A DNA stretch of 41,136 nucleotides from NCBI GenBank assembly GCA_024220525.1, contig JAMYWO010000319.1, positions 1 to 41,136 on the forward strand. The letters run 5' to 3'. The stretch comes from Cochliopodium minus. Lineage: Eukaryota > Discosea > Himatismenida > Cochliopodiidae. Made by a program: the position numbers and the translations under genes. The notes under the pieces were generated by a model, which had not been told where the DNA came from, did not search any database, and was given only the letters and a program-made list of their open reading frames with translations. Of this stretch, positions 11,014 through 21,377 are shown piece by piece (position 1 is the first letter of the stretch; each line of letters starts with the position of its first letter).

Positions 11014-12943
11014 ATGGACAAATATGAGGATGATATTCCCATGATAGATGATTCACAAGTATTGAATGAGAAGAAAAGTGATCCTCCATTATATGCTGCA
11101 GTATTTAATTTAGGTCTTAATTTTTTTTATTTTTAAAACGAATATTATTTATATAATTGTCACAAATCACATCGGTTATCAGCAAATGCAACAATAGGAT
11201 CAGGTTTCAAATTAAAGATAAAAATTACTTGTCATTTCAAATACAATATTTTTATAAAGGTGTTCTTGGGTAAAAAATATAATAAATCAAAGTTCAATAT
11301 TCACTAAAAAAATCATAGTCTTCCATACATTTTTTATAAATGCGGAATTATACTTGGTTTATTTGTGTTGTTTCTTTTTGCGATAGTGGCAAACTTTACA
11401 CTTCAACTATTGACCAATTTGAGTGCAAAATTGATAGAGGTTTAAAATTGTATTTAAATCATTCAAATGAAATTATTTTAATAATAAAAAGACACATCCA
11501 AAAAAATTTGATTATGAAGGTAACAAGTCTTTAATTTGTTTACATTATGATTAATTTTATTTTTTCAAAAAAGATCTTGGTTCTTTTTATTTGGGAAAAT
11601 ATGGTGGAGTTGTAGTAAAGATTTCTATCATTATAATTAACTTGGGAGGGTGTATTTCTTATATTCATCTTATTGGAGATTTTTTGGGTTTATAATCAAA
11701 CTATTATAATTAAATTTTAAAGTTTTTTCTTTTGTTTGTAAAGGTGATCCACTATTTAGATTGTTTGGAGAACATCATTGGTACATTTCAAAGCCTTTTT
11801 ATACTGCAATCTTGGCTCTGCTTGTATTACTTCCTTTATCTCTTTTTAAGAAAATGTCACAATTACGTTTTACATCACTTTTTTCTATTGTGGGCAAAAT
11901 AAAATTTTTAAATTTTTTTAAAAATTTAATATTATTTATTATTTATTTTGAAATAGTTGTGATGTCTTTTGTTGTGTTTGTGATTGTTGGATATGGAACG
12001 GATATTGGAAAAGATCAGAAACAAGGAGAAGCTATTTTGTTTAGGTTGAATATGGACATCTTCAGCGTCTTATCTATTGCCACCTTTTCTTATTCTTGTA
12101 AACAAATTTTAGTTTATTTTTTATTTTATTTTTTATTTTGATGAAAGGTCACACTAATATTTTGACTGTTGCAAGAGAGTATTCTGATTATAAAAAAGTA
12201 TCAGTCGCTATTCATTTCTCTAGTTCAATATGTTTTATTACTTACACTTTAGTATCACTATTTGGTTACCTTGTAAAAAAAAATTTTTTTTTGTTCTTAA
12301 CTTTCTTTATTTATCTTGACTTTTGAAAAAAAAATTGTTTGAAAAGACTTTTGTTGAAGCTACCAAAAGCGATATTATTCTTTCTTATCCTCAAAACAAA
12401 GTGATAGTGGATATTGTAAGAGTAGGTTTACTTTTGTCCATCATGCTAACTTACCCAACAACAAATTATCCTGGTAAGTAGAGAGGAAAAATATTAAATA
12501 ATCTGGTTTAAGAATTATTTTTTTAAAATGTAGCAAGAAACAGTTTAGATAATTTAATTTTTCCTGATAAGAAAAATCCTAATATACCTTCAAAAAGTAA
12601 AAGATACTTTGTAGAAACCATTTTAATAATGTCTATCAGTTATGTCTTGGGAATATTCGCTCCTTCTGTAGGATTTATTTTCTCTTTAACGGGTGCTGTT
12701 GGTTCTACTATGTGTAAACAATCTCAACTCATTTTTTTGCTTTTTTTTCTTATAATTTTTATTCAATTAGGCACCTATGTTTTGCCTTCATTGATGTATT
12801 TTCTTTTCACCAAGAAATTTCCTTATGAAACCAAAAGCAAAATCAAAAAGAATTTATCTATTGTTCTCTTTTTTGTGGGGATTGCTTTTGGTTTATTGTC
12901 AACTTTTTTTGTTATTTTCAATCAAGTCAAAAAAAAGAATTAA
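11014..12943 (+). CDS. Amino-acid transporter, SLC38/AAAP family
   Basis: Exons: 11014-11113, 11183-11203, 11260-11269, 11319-11439, 11492-11519, 11574-11687, 11744-11893, 11957-12097, 12148-12272, 12347-12473, 12534-12713, 12771-12943. The product is 429 aa. The family hallmark of the first helix, NLANATIGSGVLGLPY, is assembled from four exons, one of 21 nt and one of 10 nt. FSYSCHTNILTVARE matches the AAAP helix that usually reads F-x-F-x-C-H-x-N. About ten or eleven hydrophobic segments can be counted, with a short acidic cytosolic N-terminus. By family it moves neutral amino acids across the plasma or lysosomal membrane, coupled to sodium or protons. The intron 11894-11956 begins with GC and is treated separately. 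Confidence 0.88.
11894..11956 (+). other. Probable GC-AG intron, in frame and without stops
   Basis: This 63-nt AT-rich stretch begins GCAAAA and ends ATAG. It splits a membrane helix: SLFSIV before it and VVMSFVVFVIV after it. Its length is a multiple of three and it has no stop in the transporter frame. Retention would insert 21 residues, including a Lys and Asn-rich patch. Removal restores a continuous hydrophobic segment, and no GT donor in the region gives an open frame. Confidence 0.6.
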
Positions 12944-13213
12944 ATCCATGTCTTTTATGATTGATAAATTTAGATTATCTTCCTTTTTCATCACCAGTCA
13001 AGCTAATTCATCCTTAATTTAAATTAAATATTAAAATTGATTTTATATTATCAAATTAAAATAAAAGGATGATAACATAATTCTGATCTGGTTAGCTTTG
13101 AAAAAAGATTAAAAAAAGAGATTTTTGAACATTTAAAAAAATCGGTGCCTGTTAAAATTTGAATATAAATAAAAAATAAATAAAAAAAATTTGATCCTAA
13201 AAAGGAATAAAAA

Positions 13214-14509
13214 ATGTCAAATCACCATCATGATGAACATAAAATTTCCAAATTAAGGGTTCCAATTGGAGGAATTCTCTTAGGAATTACCTCTGCAGTG
13301 CTTTTCTATTTCAGCATCAGAACAAAGAAGAGAAGCATCAACATGGATACAAATTGCAAGGAATATAACCATGAGACAATCAATCAAGCACAAGATGGAG
13401 ATTATGTTTCTTTGAGTGGTATTGTGCAGCCTTTGCAAGATGGAAAATACATCAAAACTGATAAAGGAATTAATACAGTACTCAATATCTCCAGTATTGT
13501 CGAGAGAGTAAAAGTGACATATCAAGATGAACAAACAATTGGACAAAGTATAAAAAATAACCAAAAATATCCTTTAATTTTATCAAAATATTTAAAATGT
13601 CTTTATAAAATGGGTTATTATTAAATCACAGCAAAATAATGTTTAAATGATTTGAAATAATTCGAATATCATTGATTCGAATATCGAATCCAAAATATAA
13701 GGATATAGATTATTTAACACTTCATAAAGAAGTTTTAAAGGCAATTGTTCTTATTTAAAATTTATCAAATCTTCTTTTATTTAATAAAAAGAAACAAGAA
13801 ACCCAAGAAGAATATATACAAGAAGAACAGAAACACAAGAGAATGTAGTATCACCACCATACGAAAGCAGAGTAAATTTTGGTCTTTTCGATTCCAAAAC
13901 TAAGGGAAACATTGAACTCAACATCTCCACCTCCTACTTTGATGGATCTCTCATCACCCAAAAGAACCCTTTGCCAAACAATAACAATGGTAACAATGGA
14001 AGCAACATTAATATCAACATTGGTGGGTTGGGACAAGAGAGTTCAAATACTCCTATTGTTGGTGAAATTTCAAGAGTTGTCGAGGGAATCTGGAAGGTTG
14101 AGAGATATCTTCCTATTGATGATAAAGACAGTAAGAATATTATTTTTTATTTTTATTTTTATTTTTATTTTTATTTTTATTTTTATTTTTATTTTTATTT
14201 TTATTTTTATTTTTATTTTTATTAATACTTATTTTATTTATAAAAGATGACAGACCAAGATATTATTCTACTGTTTTTGGTTATGTAGAGAAACATAACA
14301 ACACTGTTGTTCTTACTGATCAGGGCGCTTCTTCTTTGAAACCTTGCATCTTCGCACAAAAAAGAAGAAACGAAATCATTGAAGAAGAAAGAAAAACTTC
14401 CAGAATTTTACACTATTTTGGTCTTGGTTTGCTAGTAGTTTCTGGTGTTTCCACTTTTTTTGAATTAAAAGGAGGTTTTCCAAGTGAAAAAGTTGATAGA
14501 ACTTGGTAG
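13214..14509 (+). CDS. GIDE/MUL1-like membrane protein without a RING finger
   Basis: Exons 13214-13547, 13792-14130 and 14247-14509 give 311 aa. Layout: His-rich N-terminus, a membrane helix at about residues 18-35 (VPIGGILLGITSAVLFYFSI), and a GIDE-like domain starting GDYVSLSGIVQPLQDGKYI. The domain continues through ESRVNFGLFDSKTKG to GEISRVVEGIW and DRPRYYSTV. A second helix sits at about 275-293 (FGLGLLVVSGVSTFF) and the tail ends DRTW. MUL1-type mitochondrial E3 ligases share helix-GIDE-helix but then carry a RING; here the protein stops 17 residues after the second helix. The role is inferred only from that architecture. The Asn/Gly-rich loop and the long first intron (244 nt) are local additions. 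Confidence 0.62.
14147..14222. repeat. Hexanucleotide microsatellite (ATTTTT)n in an intron
   Basis: About twelve near-perfect copies of ATTTTT lie inside the intron 14131-14246 of the GIDE-like gene. The 19.6-kb array is the same unit on the opposite strand. Confidence 0.95.
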
Positions 14510-14576
14510 ACAAAGTCAATTTGGGATCAATTAAAATTAAATAATTATTTTAAAAAAATCTTTTTTATTTATTAAT

Positions 14577-16289
14577 TTAATTTTCAACTTCTTCCCAAAG
14601 TGTGTTTTCTTCAAACCATTCTATTGCTTTTTGTATTCTTTCTCTTATTGCTTCTTCGGATTTCCCAATCACCAAAAACAAAGAAACAAAGTTTGCACTG
14701 TCTGTTATTTTGGTGACCACACTTCCCTCTTCAAAAAGTTTTGCATAATAAATCACGAAAGAAGGAGGCTCAACTGTAGGATATTTTACAAGTTTGGAGT
14801 ATTTTCTAGGATAAACAGCACAATGACCAATTAGATCTTCAGGATCCTCTCTTTGATCATAATTTGTTAGAACAGATTTGTTGTGAAATTCGACATTGGC
14901 TTGATACTCTGTGAAAATTTTGTACATGTCAAATCCCCACAGCATCTCAATGCTCTTTCCTATTGGAGGTCCTGCTATACGTGATGCTATCTCGCACAAA
15001 ACCAGTTCCTCGTTATTTGTTACCCAAACTTCTGCGTGGAAAGGGAAAGAATTTCCTCCATCCAAAGCTTTGATTACCTTTATAACATAATCTTTCAATT
15101 TTAAAGTGAGAGGATTTGAAGGATCAAGATTAACTCCACCTAAGAATCTTTTTAACAATGTTTTATTTTTTCAAAATAACTAAATAAAAAAAATTTTTAC
15201 TTTAAAGAATCAAAATCAACACAAAGACCTATATATTTGGAAGGCCAAATCAATTTTATTTCTCCTTGATGGTAAAATCCATCAACATGGTACATTTCCC
15301 CATTTATATATTCTTCAACTTCCAATTCGATCATGTATCCTTTTTCTATATTGGACATTTTCTCGAAAAAAGACAATAAATGTTTTTCTTCCTTGATAAT
15401 AAATGTATTAACAGAACCACAACCTAAAAAATTTTATTTTAATGATTGGTAAAAATATTGAATAAATTAAAAATAATAACAGGTAATTCTAATTCTTTTT
15501 TTTTACCTTTTGTATGTTTCACAACAACAGGTAATCCATTTTCTTCTATAAATTGAATTACATCGGTCATTTCGTTGACTCTTTTGAATTTGGGAACTTG
15601 TATGTTTGACTCCAACAACCTATTCTTCATTTCAACTTTGTCTCTGAATCTCAGCGCTTGCCCTGATCTTTGTCCGTGTTCTATTTTCAGTGTTTCTCTC
15701 AAAAACGAAGCTCTAATTAGATCTTCTTCATGTAATGCGATTATCTTTTTTGAAAATGTTTTTAATTTTTATTCACCAAAATTTTTTTTTTTTTACGCTT
15801 GTGAAATTATATTCCAAATGCAATTTTGTTGCTCTGTATAACAAAAGAGGATTTGTATCATAGTTATCAAATCTATCAAATTAATTTTATTTGAGTTTCT
15901 GATTTCTTATATAATAATTTACATTGTTATATTACCCTTCAAAATGCTTATAGAATGATAATGCCTTTTTGTCCACTATGAATTAACAATGTTTAATTGA
16001 TATAATCCTGAATATAATTTTTACTTGTTTCGATGGTTGATTTGCTTGTCAACAATATTTTATCTACTTGTTTATGAAGCTATATAATCTAATGAATAAA
16101 CCAAAATATGAAATGGAATGTTTAATTTACGAATTCCTGATATGGCCTGTAATATCCACTCAATATCAGCACGCATGTTCTTTGTTTTGGTGGTTGTGGG
16201 AAATTAGATCCTACTAAATTCAATACTGATTTCTCATTTGTCTCGCTCTTTTTCAAAATTTCTTTCTTTTTTAACAATTCATCAAACAT
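14577..16289 (-). CDS. ATP-grasp domain carboxylate-amine ligase-like protein
   Basis: Minus-strand exons: 16289-16131, 16079-16025, 15975-15936, 15872-15797, 15744-15507, 15423-15201, 15147-14577. The product is 453 aa and the introns are 42-76 nt. A predicted N-terminal Rossmann-like part (CVLILSGYY) is followed by a linker with ALHEEDLIRASFLRE. The ATP-grasp core contains RFRDKVEMKNRLLE, GLPVVVKHTKGCGS, MIELEVEEYINGEMYHVDGF and GNSFPFHAEVWV. ELVLCEIASRIAGPP is the metal-binding Glu/Asn-type stretch near the end of the fold. ATP-grasp enzymes join a carboxylate to an amine through an acyl-phosphate; the closest relatives I can think of are the carnosine-synthase-like group, but the substrate is unknown. 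It is convergent with the GIDE-like gene (67-bp gap) and divergent from the RCC1 gene. Confidence 0.8.
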
Positions 16290-16849
16290 TTTTTTTTAAT
16301 TATTTATGAAATATAAGAAAAATGACTAATATATTCTGTTTGATCATTTAGATCAATTATTAGATCTAAAAAATAAAAAAAAAATATTGGTTATTTGAGG
16401 TAAAACAATGAATCTTTCTATCCATTCCTACTTTTAAAAAATGATTTATTTGTTAAAAGAATAAATATATCAAAAAGGAAATATATTTACTTTCAAATGA
16501 TACATTATTCCTTTATAATCTCATAAACAACATAAATTGAATATTAATTTTTTTGGAAGATTCTTATAATTTTTTAAAATTTTAATCGGATCAATTAGGC
16601 TTGATTATTATAATCATATTATCAAATTGATCAATTATATAGTACCTAATGAGATAAAAAATTGATCCAAATTAGATCAAGAATATTAATTCTCACAAAA
16701 AAATTTTCAAATACCATTATTAATTTTACAACTTTGTTAGCAGATATTAAGAATTTTAATGTATAATTTTGAACATCTCTAGATAATAATTATACAAAAT
16801 GTTCTTCTAACTTTAATCATTTTATCTTTTATTTGAAAGAATTTCAAAA
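16290..16849. other. AT-rich intergenic region between divergent genes
   Basis: 560 bp separate the start codons of the ATP-grasp and RCC1 genes. I see no gene in it. It holds several copies of the motif GATCAATT and its complement around 16590-16680, which could pair, and a degenerate copy of the inverted-repeat element found at 21961. Confidence 0.5.
16713..16784. repeat. Degenerate copy of a short inverted-repeat element
   Basis: The core CAACTTTGTTAGCAGATATT here matches CAACTTTCTTAGCGGATATT at 21982 at 18 of 20 bases. The right side, ATTTTGAACATCTC then TA, matches the right arm of the 21961 element. The left arm is largely eroded. Confidence 0.55.
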
Positions 16850-18642
16850 ATGAAACAAAATTCTTCTTCTTGTTTTTCTCAACACAACATTTTCTTGAAA
16901 GGTAACATAAATAAAGTTTAAAAAATAAAAATGATTTAACAACAACCATTGTTAGAAAATGGGGATGTTTATTCATTTGGGAGTAATAGTTGCGGTCAAT
17001 GTGGAACAGGAAATACAAGTAATGTACAAACACCTACCAAAATAATGAACAACCCCAAAATAAAGTCTATAGTCTTGGGTGTGCATTATTCTTTTTATTT
17101 GGAATGTAAATTTTTTTAAATTATCATTTATATTTTAAAATAGTTTTAGATGAAGGGAACTTATATGGTTGTGGTAAGATTATTGAAATGTTCCATTTTT
17201 TTAATATTCAATAATTTTTTAATTTATTTAGGTTTAAATAATTGTGGACAATTAGGAATAAAAAATGATGAAATATCAACATTTACATTCATTTCTTCTA
17301 ATATGACTCAAATTTGTGCTTCTGACTCACTGACTGTTTTCCAAAAAGGTATTCATTATTTTATTTTTATTTTTATAAAATTTTAATACGAAATATTACT
17401 TTAATTTTTTTAGATGATGGGAAAATATATTGGAGTGGTTATTGGGGTGAATTAAATAGACGAACTGATGGACTGACAGAATTAAACATTGATAATGTCA
17501 TTTCTTTTTCTTGTGGATATCATCATGTTTTATTTTTAAAAAGTAAATAAAATTATAAAAAATTTTTTTTAATATTATAAAATAAAATATTTAATTTTCT
17601 TTTAAAAAGAAAATGGAGAAGTATGGGTGATGGGATCTAATAATTTTGGACAATGTGGATTTGAAAAAAAAATAAGTGTTGTAGATATTCCTCGTCTTTT
17701 ATTAAAAGATTCTAATATTCTTTCTATAACATGTGGAATTAATTCTTCTTTCATATTAACTCGTAAAAAATAATAAAAATAATCAAAAAATCAAATAATA
17801 TTATTAAAAAAAAAACTCAAAAAAGGAGAAGAAAAAGGAAATACAATTTTGAAATGTTTTGGAAATAATTTATATGGGGAATTGGGGATAGGGAATATCG
17901 ATACTACATTTGAAATTCAAACGATAAACTCTTATACAAACATTTCATCTGTTCATTGTGGTGGATATTTTACTTTCATATTAACAAGTAAAAAAAAAAC
18001 TTTTTCGAATTAAAACCCAGAAAAAAAAATTGAAAAATTGTCAATATTTGTTAAAATAACAAAAAAATAAGGACTTACTAAATTAAAAATTTTTTAGGAG
18101 AAGGAGATGTTTATGGAAGTGGATTTAATGAATATGGACAACTTGGATTAGGAAATAGTGATGACTATTGTTCTTTTACAAAAACTAATCTTCAAAACAT
18201 TTCTTTCATTACAACTGGATATGATCATTCTATTTTTGTTGACAGTAAAAATAAAATATTTTTTAATTTTATTTTTATTTTTTAATTTTTATAATTAGGG
18301 AATAAAGAAATATTTGTTTGTGGATACAGTGAAAATTATCAATTAGGATTAGGAGATACAATTGACAAAAATATCGCTTGCAGACTTGAATTTGATGATG
18401 TCAAATTGATTCAAAACAATCTTCTTTTTTTTGTACAAATTTTTATTTTCAATTTTTATTGCATTTTAAAAATTAATTTTAAATAGGATTGGTCTCCAGA
18501 AGAACACAAATATTTTACAAAAGAATTTAAAGATAGAGTAAAAGTGTTTGTGTTTTGTTTGAAAAGGATTTCTTGTTTCAACAAAGTTTTCAAAATACCA
18601 AAACCAGTTTTGTTCATTATGATTGGATCACTGAAATATTAA
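16850..18642 (+). CDS. Seven-bladed RCC1-repeat propeller protein
   Basis: Exons: 16850-16901, 16956-17105, 17150-17173, 17232-17348, 17414-17542, 17610-17762, 17826-17987, 18098-18244, 18299-18432, 18487-18642. The product is 407 aa. Seven blades start at NGDVYSFGSN, EGNLYGCGLNN, DDGKIYWSGYW, NGEVWVMGSNN, ILKCFGNNLYG, EGDVYGSGFNE and NKEIFVCGYSE. Most introns are phase 1 and sit at the same point, just before the x-G-x-V-Y strand, so the gene is close to one exon per blade. The short N-terminal exon closes the ring (HNIFLK joined to ENGD). After the propeller comes a tail, WSPEEHKYFTKEFKDRVKVF then IPKPVLF, which also appears in the antisense fragment at 18856-19143. RCC1 propellers serve as GTPase exchange factors or as protein-binding scaffolds; which applies is unknown. 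Confidence 0.85.
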
Positions 18643-18855
18643 AAAGTCTGTTTACAAATTAAATGATTAGGAATAATGATTGTTTATTTTCAAAACTTTT
18701 TTTTTTTCATGGATCAACTAATAAGAAAATATTCTTAAGGCTTATGGGAATTTTGTCTTTTGACTTCATTTATCAATGGGAGTAAAGGATTTTGGACCTT
18801 TATGCTTGTTTTAAAAGAAAATTGATATTTTCAAAAAATTAAAAATAAAAAAATT

Positions 18856-19143
18856 TTAAAAACAACAAAACTGAACAAATAATTTCCATAAAAAGAAAAT
18901 CAAATATTTTTGGAGTACTTTGGGCAACTGTAATCCTCCAAATAGCTTCTCAAAACCTTTCAAAGCAAGAAGAAGGAGAAATACAGATTTTTTAAAGACA
19001 TGAGGGTATAAGTGGTGACTTGTTGGAGACCAGTTTGATAAAGAAGAGACTTTTTTGCAATAAAAACAAACAAGAATACCTTTACAAGAGCATTTGTCCC
19101 TAAAATCATCAATGCATTGACAAAACAAACAAACTGGAGGCAA
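18856..19143 (-). pseudogene. 3' fragment of a gene with a Cys-rich motif and the RCC1-gene C-terminal tail
   Basis: A minus-strand open frame ends with TAA at the 18856 side. It encodes a Cys-rich stretch (CLFCQCIDDFRDKCSCKG, then CFYCKK) followed by NWSPTSHHLYPHVFKKSVFL and LQLPKVLQKYLIFFLW. The second half aligns with the tail of the RCC1 gene 200 bp away: W-S-P, H-x-Y/F, F-K, V, L, K, L/I-P-K, L-F. The two copies lie tail to tail. No ATG start is seen. An AG at about 19135 could be its acceptor, and upstream lies the LINE fragment. I read it as the surviving last exon of a truncated relative, though a longer gene broken by the assembly at 19631 is possible. Confidence 0.5.
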
Positions 19144-19169
19144 AAATATAGAAACTTCATTTTGTTTTG

Positions 19170-19630
19170 TTCTTTTTTGTTCTGCTCTTACATGCCCAGA
19201 GACATCTTCGCGTTTTGCAAGATAAGAATAGAAAACTCATGAAGAGAGGAGTTGAACTCTCATGGAATATTGAAGTTAAGTTAGTGGGATTTGTGGATGA
19301 TCTACTTTTGCTAAGTAGAACAAAGGAAAACATTGAGAAATGTTTGGCAATCTCAAAAATTTACGAGGAAGCTTCCAATGCCAAACTCAACAACGATAAA
19401 AGTGAATTGATATCAACAATGGAACTCCTACCTGAAATTAAAGGAATCAAACAGCACTCGGGAGAAGTCAGGCATCTAGGCTTCTACTTTAAAAAAGAAG
19501 GAATCATTAATAACCTGTCTGAAGTTTTAACAAAAGCAGCACATACTCTTCTCCTTCTTAAAAAACTGTACCCTAACTTTTCTAAAAAAATTAATCTTTT
19601 GAAAAGCTATCTTTACTCATCTATCACCTA
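19170..19630 (+). mobile_element. LINE (non-LTR) reverse-transcriptase fragment
   Basis: The open frame contains the RT palm motif in the form FVDDLLLLSR (usual form F/Y-A-D-D), preceded by ELSWNIEVKLVGF. Then come NAKLNNDKSELI and VRHLGFYFKKEG, the typical positions of RT motifs C, D and E of non-LTR elements. The finger domain, endonuclease and 3' end are absent. The left end is near 19170 and the right end stops at an N and a microsatellite. The second catalytic-motif residue is Val instead of Ala, which may be drift. It is a dead fragment of about 460 bp. Confidence 0.78.
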
Positions 19631-19740
19631 NAAAAATAAAAATAAAAATAAAAATAAAAATAAAAATAAAAATAAAAATAAAAATAAAAATAAAAATAGA
19701 AATAAAAATAAAAATAAAATCAAAATCAAAATCAAAATCA
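19631..19740. repeat. Single N followed by (AAAAAT)n microsatellite
   Basis: Position 19631 is the only ambiguous base in the window. About eleven copies of AAAAAT follow, then a short ATCAAA-type array. The N interrupts the LINE frame exactly where the simple repeat begins, so this is a likely scaffold join or collapsed repeat. Confidence 0.9.
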
Positions 19741-19903
19741 ATCAAAAAATTGAAAAAATGTGGAATGAAATATAAAAACAGAAACAAGAATTTTATTTTA
19801 TATTTATTTCATTTGATAATTAATAAAATTTTAAAAATTTAAAAATTTCAAAAACAATTATTAAAAATAAAAAACAATTAATAAAAAAAAAAATTTGCAA
19901 CAG

Positions 19904-21220
19904 AAAAATTGGAGATAGAATCAAACTTCAAAGAAAAATTGAAAAGATTGTTTAATGAATTGGAAAAGACAAAGTCAGAATCTCAGGAAACCATCTCCAC
20001 TATCAAGAAAACTGTCCAAGACTTGAAAGAAGAGAATCACAACCTCCAACTCAGTGTGGACGAAGCATTAACTCAACTAAGTGAACGTAAAAATTTTTAT
20101 TTAAATTATTTTAAAACATTTTTTTTATTTTTTTTTTTGTTTTTAAATTTAAAAACAATTTTTTATTTTTATTTTTTTTAGAAAACAAAATAGAGTTTGA
20201 ATTTTTTCCAAAATACTCAGAAACAGAAATAAGTAAAAATTTTCAATTATTTTATCTTTTTTTCTTAATTTTAATTTTAAATATTATTATCTTAATTTTG
20301 TTTTAATTTTAAATTTTTTTTAATTTTTGAAATATTTTTTGTATCGAAAAGTTGGCATGAAGAAAGATTTGGAGATAGCCAAAATAAAGATAGAGGATCT
20401 GGAGAAAGCAAAGCTGGAAAAGGATCTAAAAATACAGTCCCTGAAGAGAACTTTAGAATATCAAGAAATCGAAGAAATAAAGATGCAACCCTCTTCCCTA
20501 AATACTCCTAGAAACAGTAAAATAAATTAATATCTATTATTTTAATTATTTTAATCTTAATTAAATTTTAATGATTTTAATTTTAATTATTTTAATTTTA
20601 ATTTTTTATTTTTTAGATACTCCAAAGTCTGTCAAAAAGGAAATTGAGAATAAAAAAGTTGTGAAATTGCAAACTGAGTTAGATGAAAAGAAAAAGAAGA
20701 TAGATGAGATGGAAGAAGATAAAAAACTTGTTTTTGACAAAGTAAGAAAGAAAGTGGAAGAAATGAAATTAAACAGAATAACCACTGCAAATGGTAAAAA
20801 AAAAACTTTTTATTTTTTATTTTTTTAATTTTTTCATTTTTATTATTTTTATTTTCAGAATTATTGTTTTTGAAAAACAAAAATCAATTAAGTGAAGATT
20901 CAATCAATAACCTTGAAAATGAAAACAAAAAAACTAATGAACAGATTCAGTTGATCAATACGAAAAACCAGCTTTTGCAGGATACCATCATACAGATCAC
21001 AAACGATCTTTATGGGAAAGAAGAGTTAATAAATAAGTTGAATTTGGCAAACAAAGAAATTATGGAAAAACAAGAGTCAATGGATCAAATTCAATCAAAA
21101 ATTGAGATTTTGGAAATAGATAAGAGGAACTTGGCTGAAAAAATAGATGATATGCAAAAGTTACAAGATGATCAAGAGAATTACATCAAAACACTTGAAG
21201 AAAAGTTGATGAGTTTGTAG
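19904..21220 (+). CDS. Coiled-coil protein, 5' end not found
   Basis: Exons: 19904-20086, 20182-20232, 20352-20516, 20617-20793, 20859-21220. There are about 312 codons from the first visible acceptor. Nearly all of it is heptad-like and rich in Lys, Glu, Gln, Ile and Leu, for example LKRLFNELEKTKSE, LEIAKIKIEDLEKAKLEKD, LQTELDEKKKKIDEME and NLAEKIDDMQKLQDDQEN. The first visible exon opens at an AG in phase 1 with no ATG, and nothing convincing lies between it and the repeat at 19740. The start exon is therefore missing, perhaps through the break at 19631. All introns are phase 1. Exons 3 and 4 meet at NTPRN and NTPKS, a short repeated Ser/Thr-Pro motif. Function unknown. Confidence 0.7.
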
Positions 21221-21377
21221 AAATATAAGAAAAAATTAAATAATAGAAATGAAAATTTAATTATTTTACAAAAATAAAAAAAGAATTTTGAATAAAATTG
21301 TTCTAAAAAAAAAACAAAAAATTTCTTGTTTTATTGTTTTTTTTTCCTCTTTCTTTTTTTCTTCTTCTTTTTTTTGA

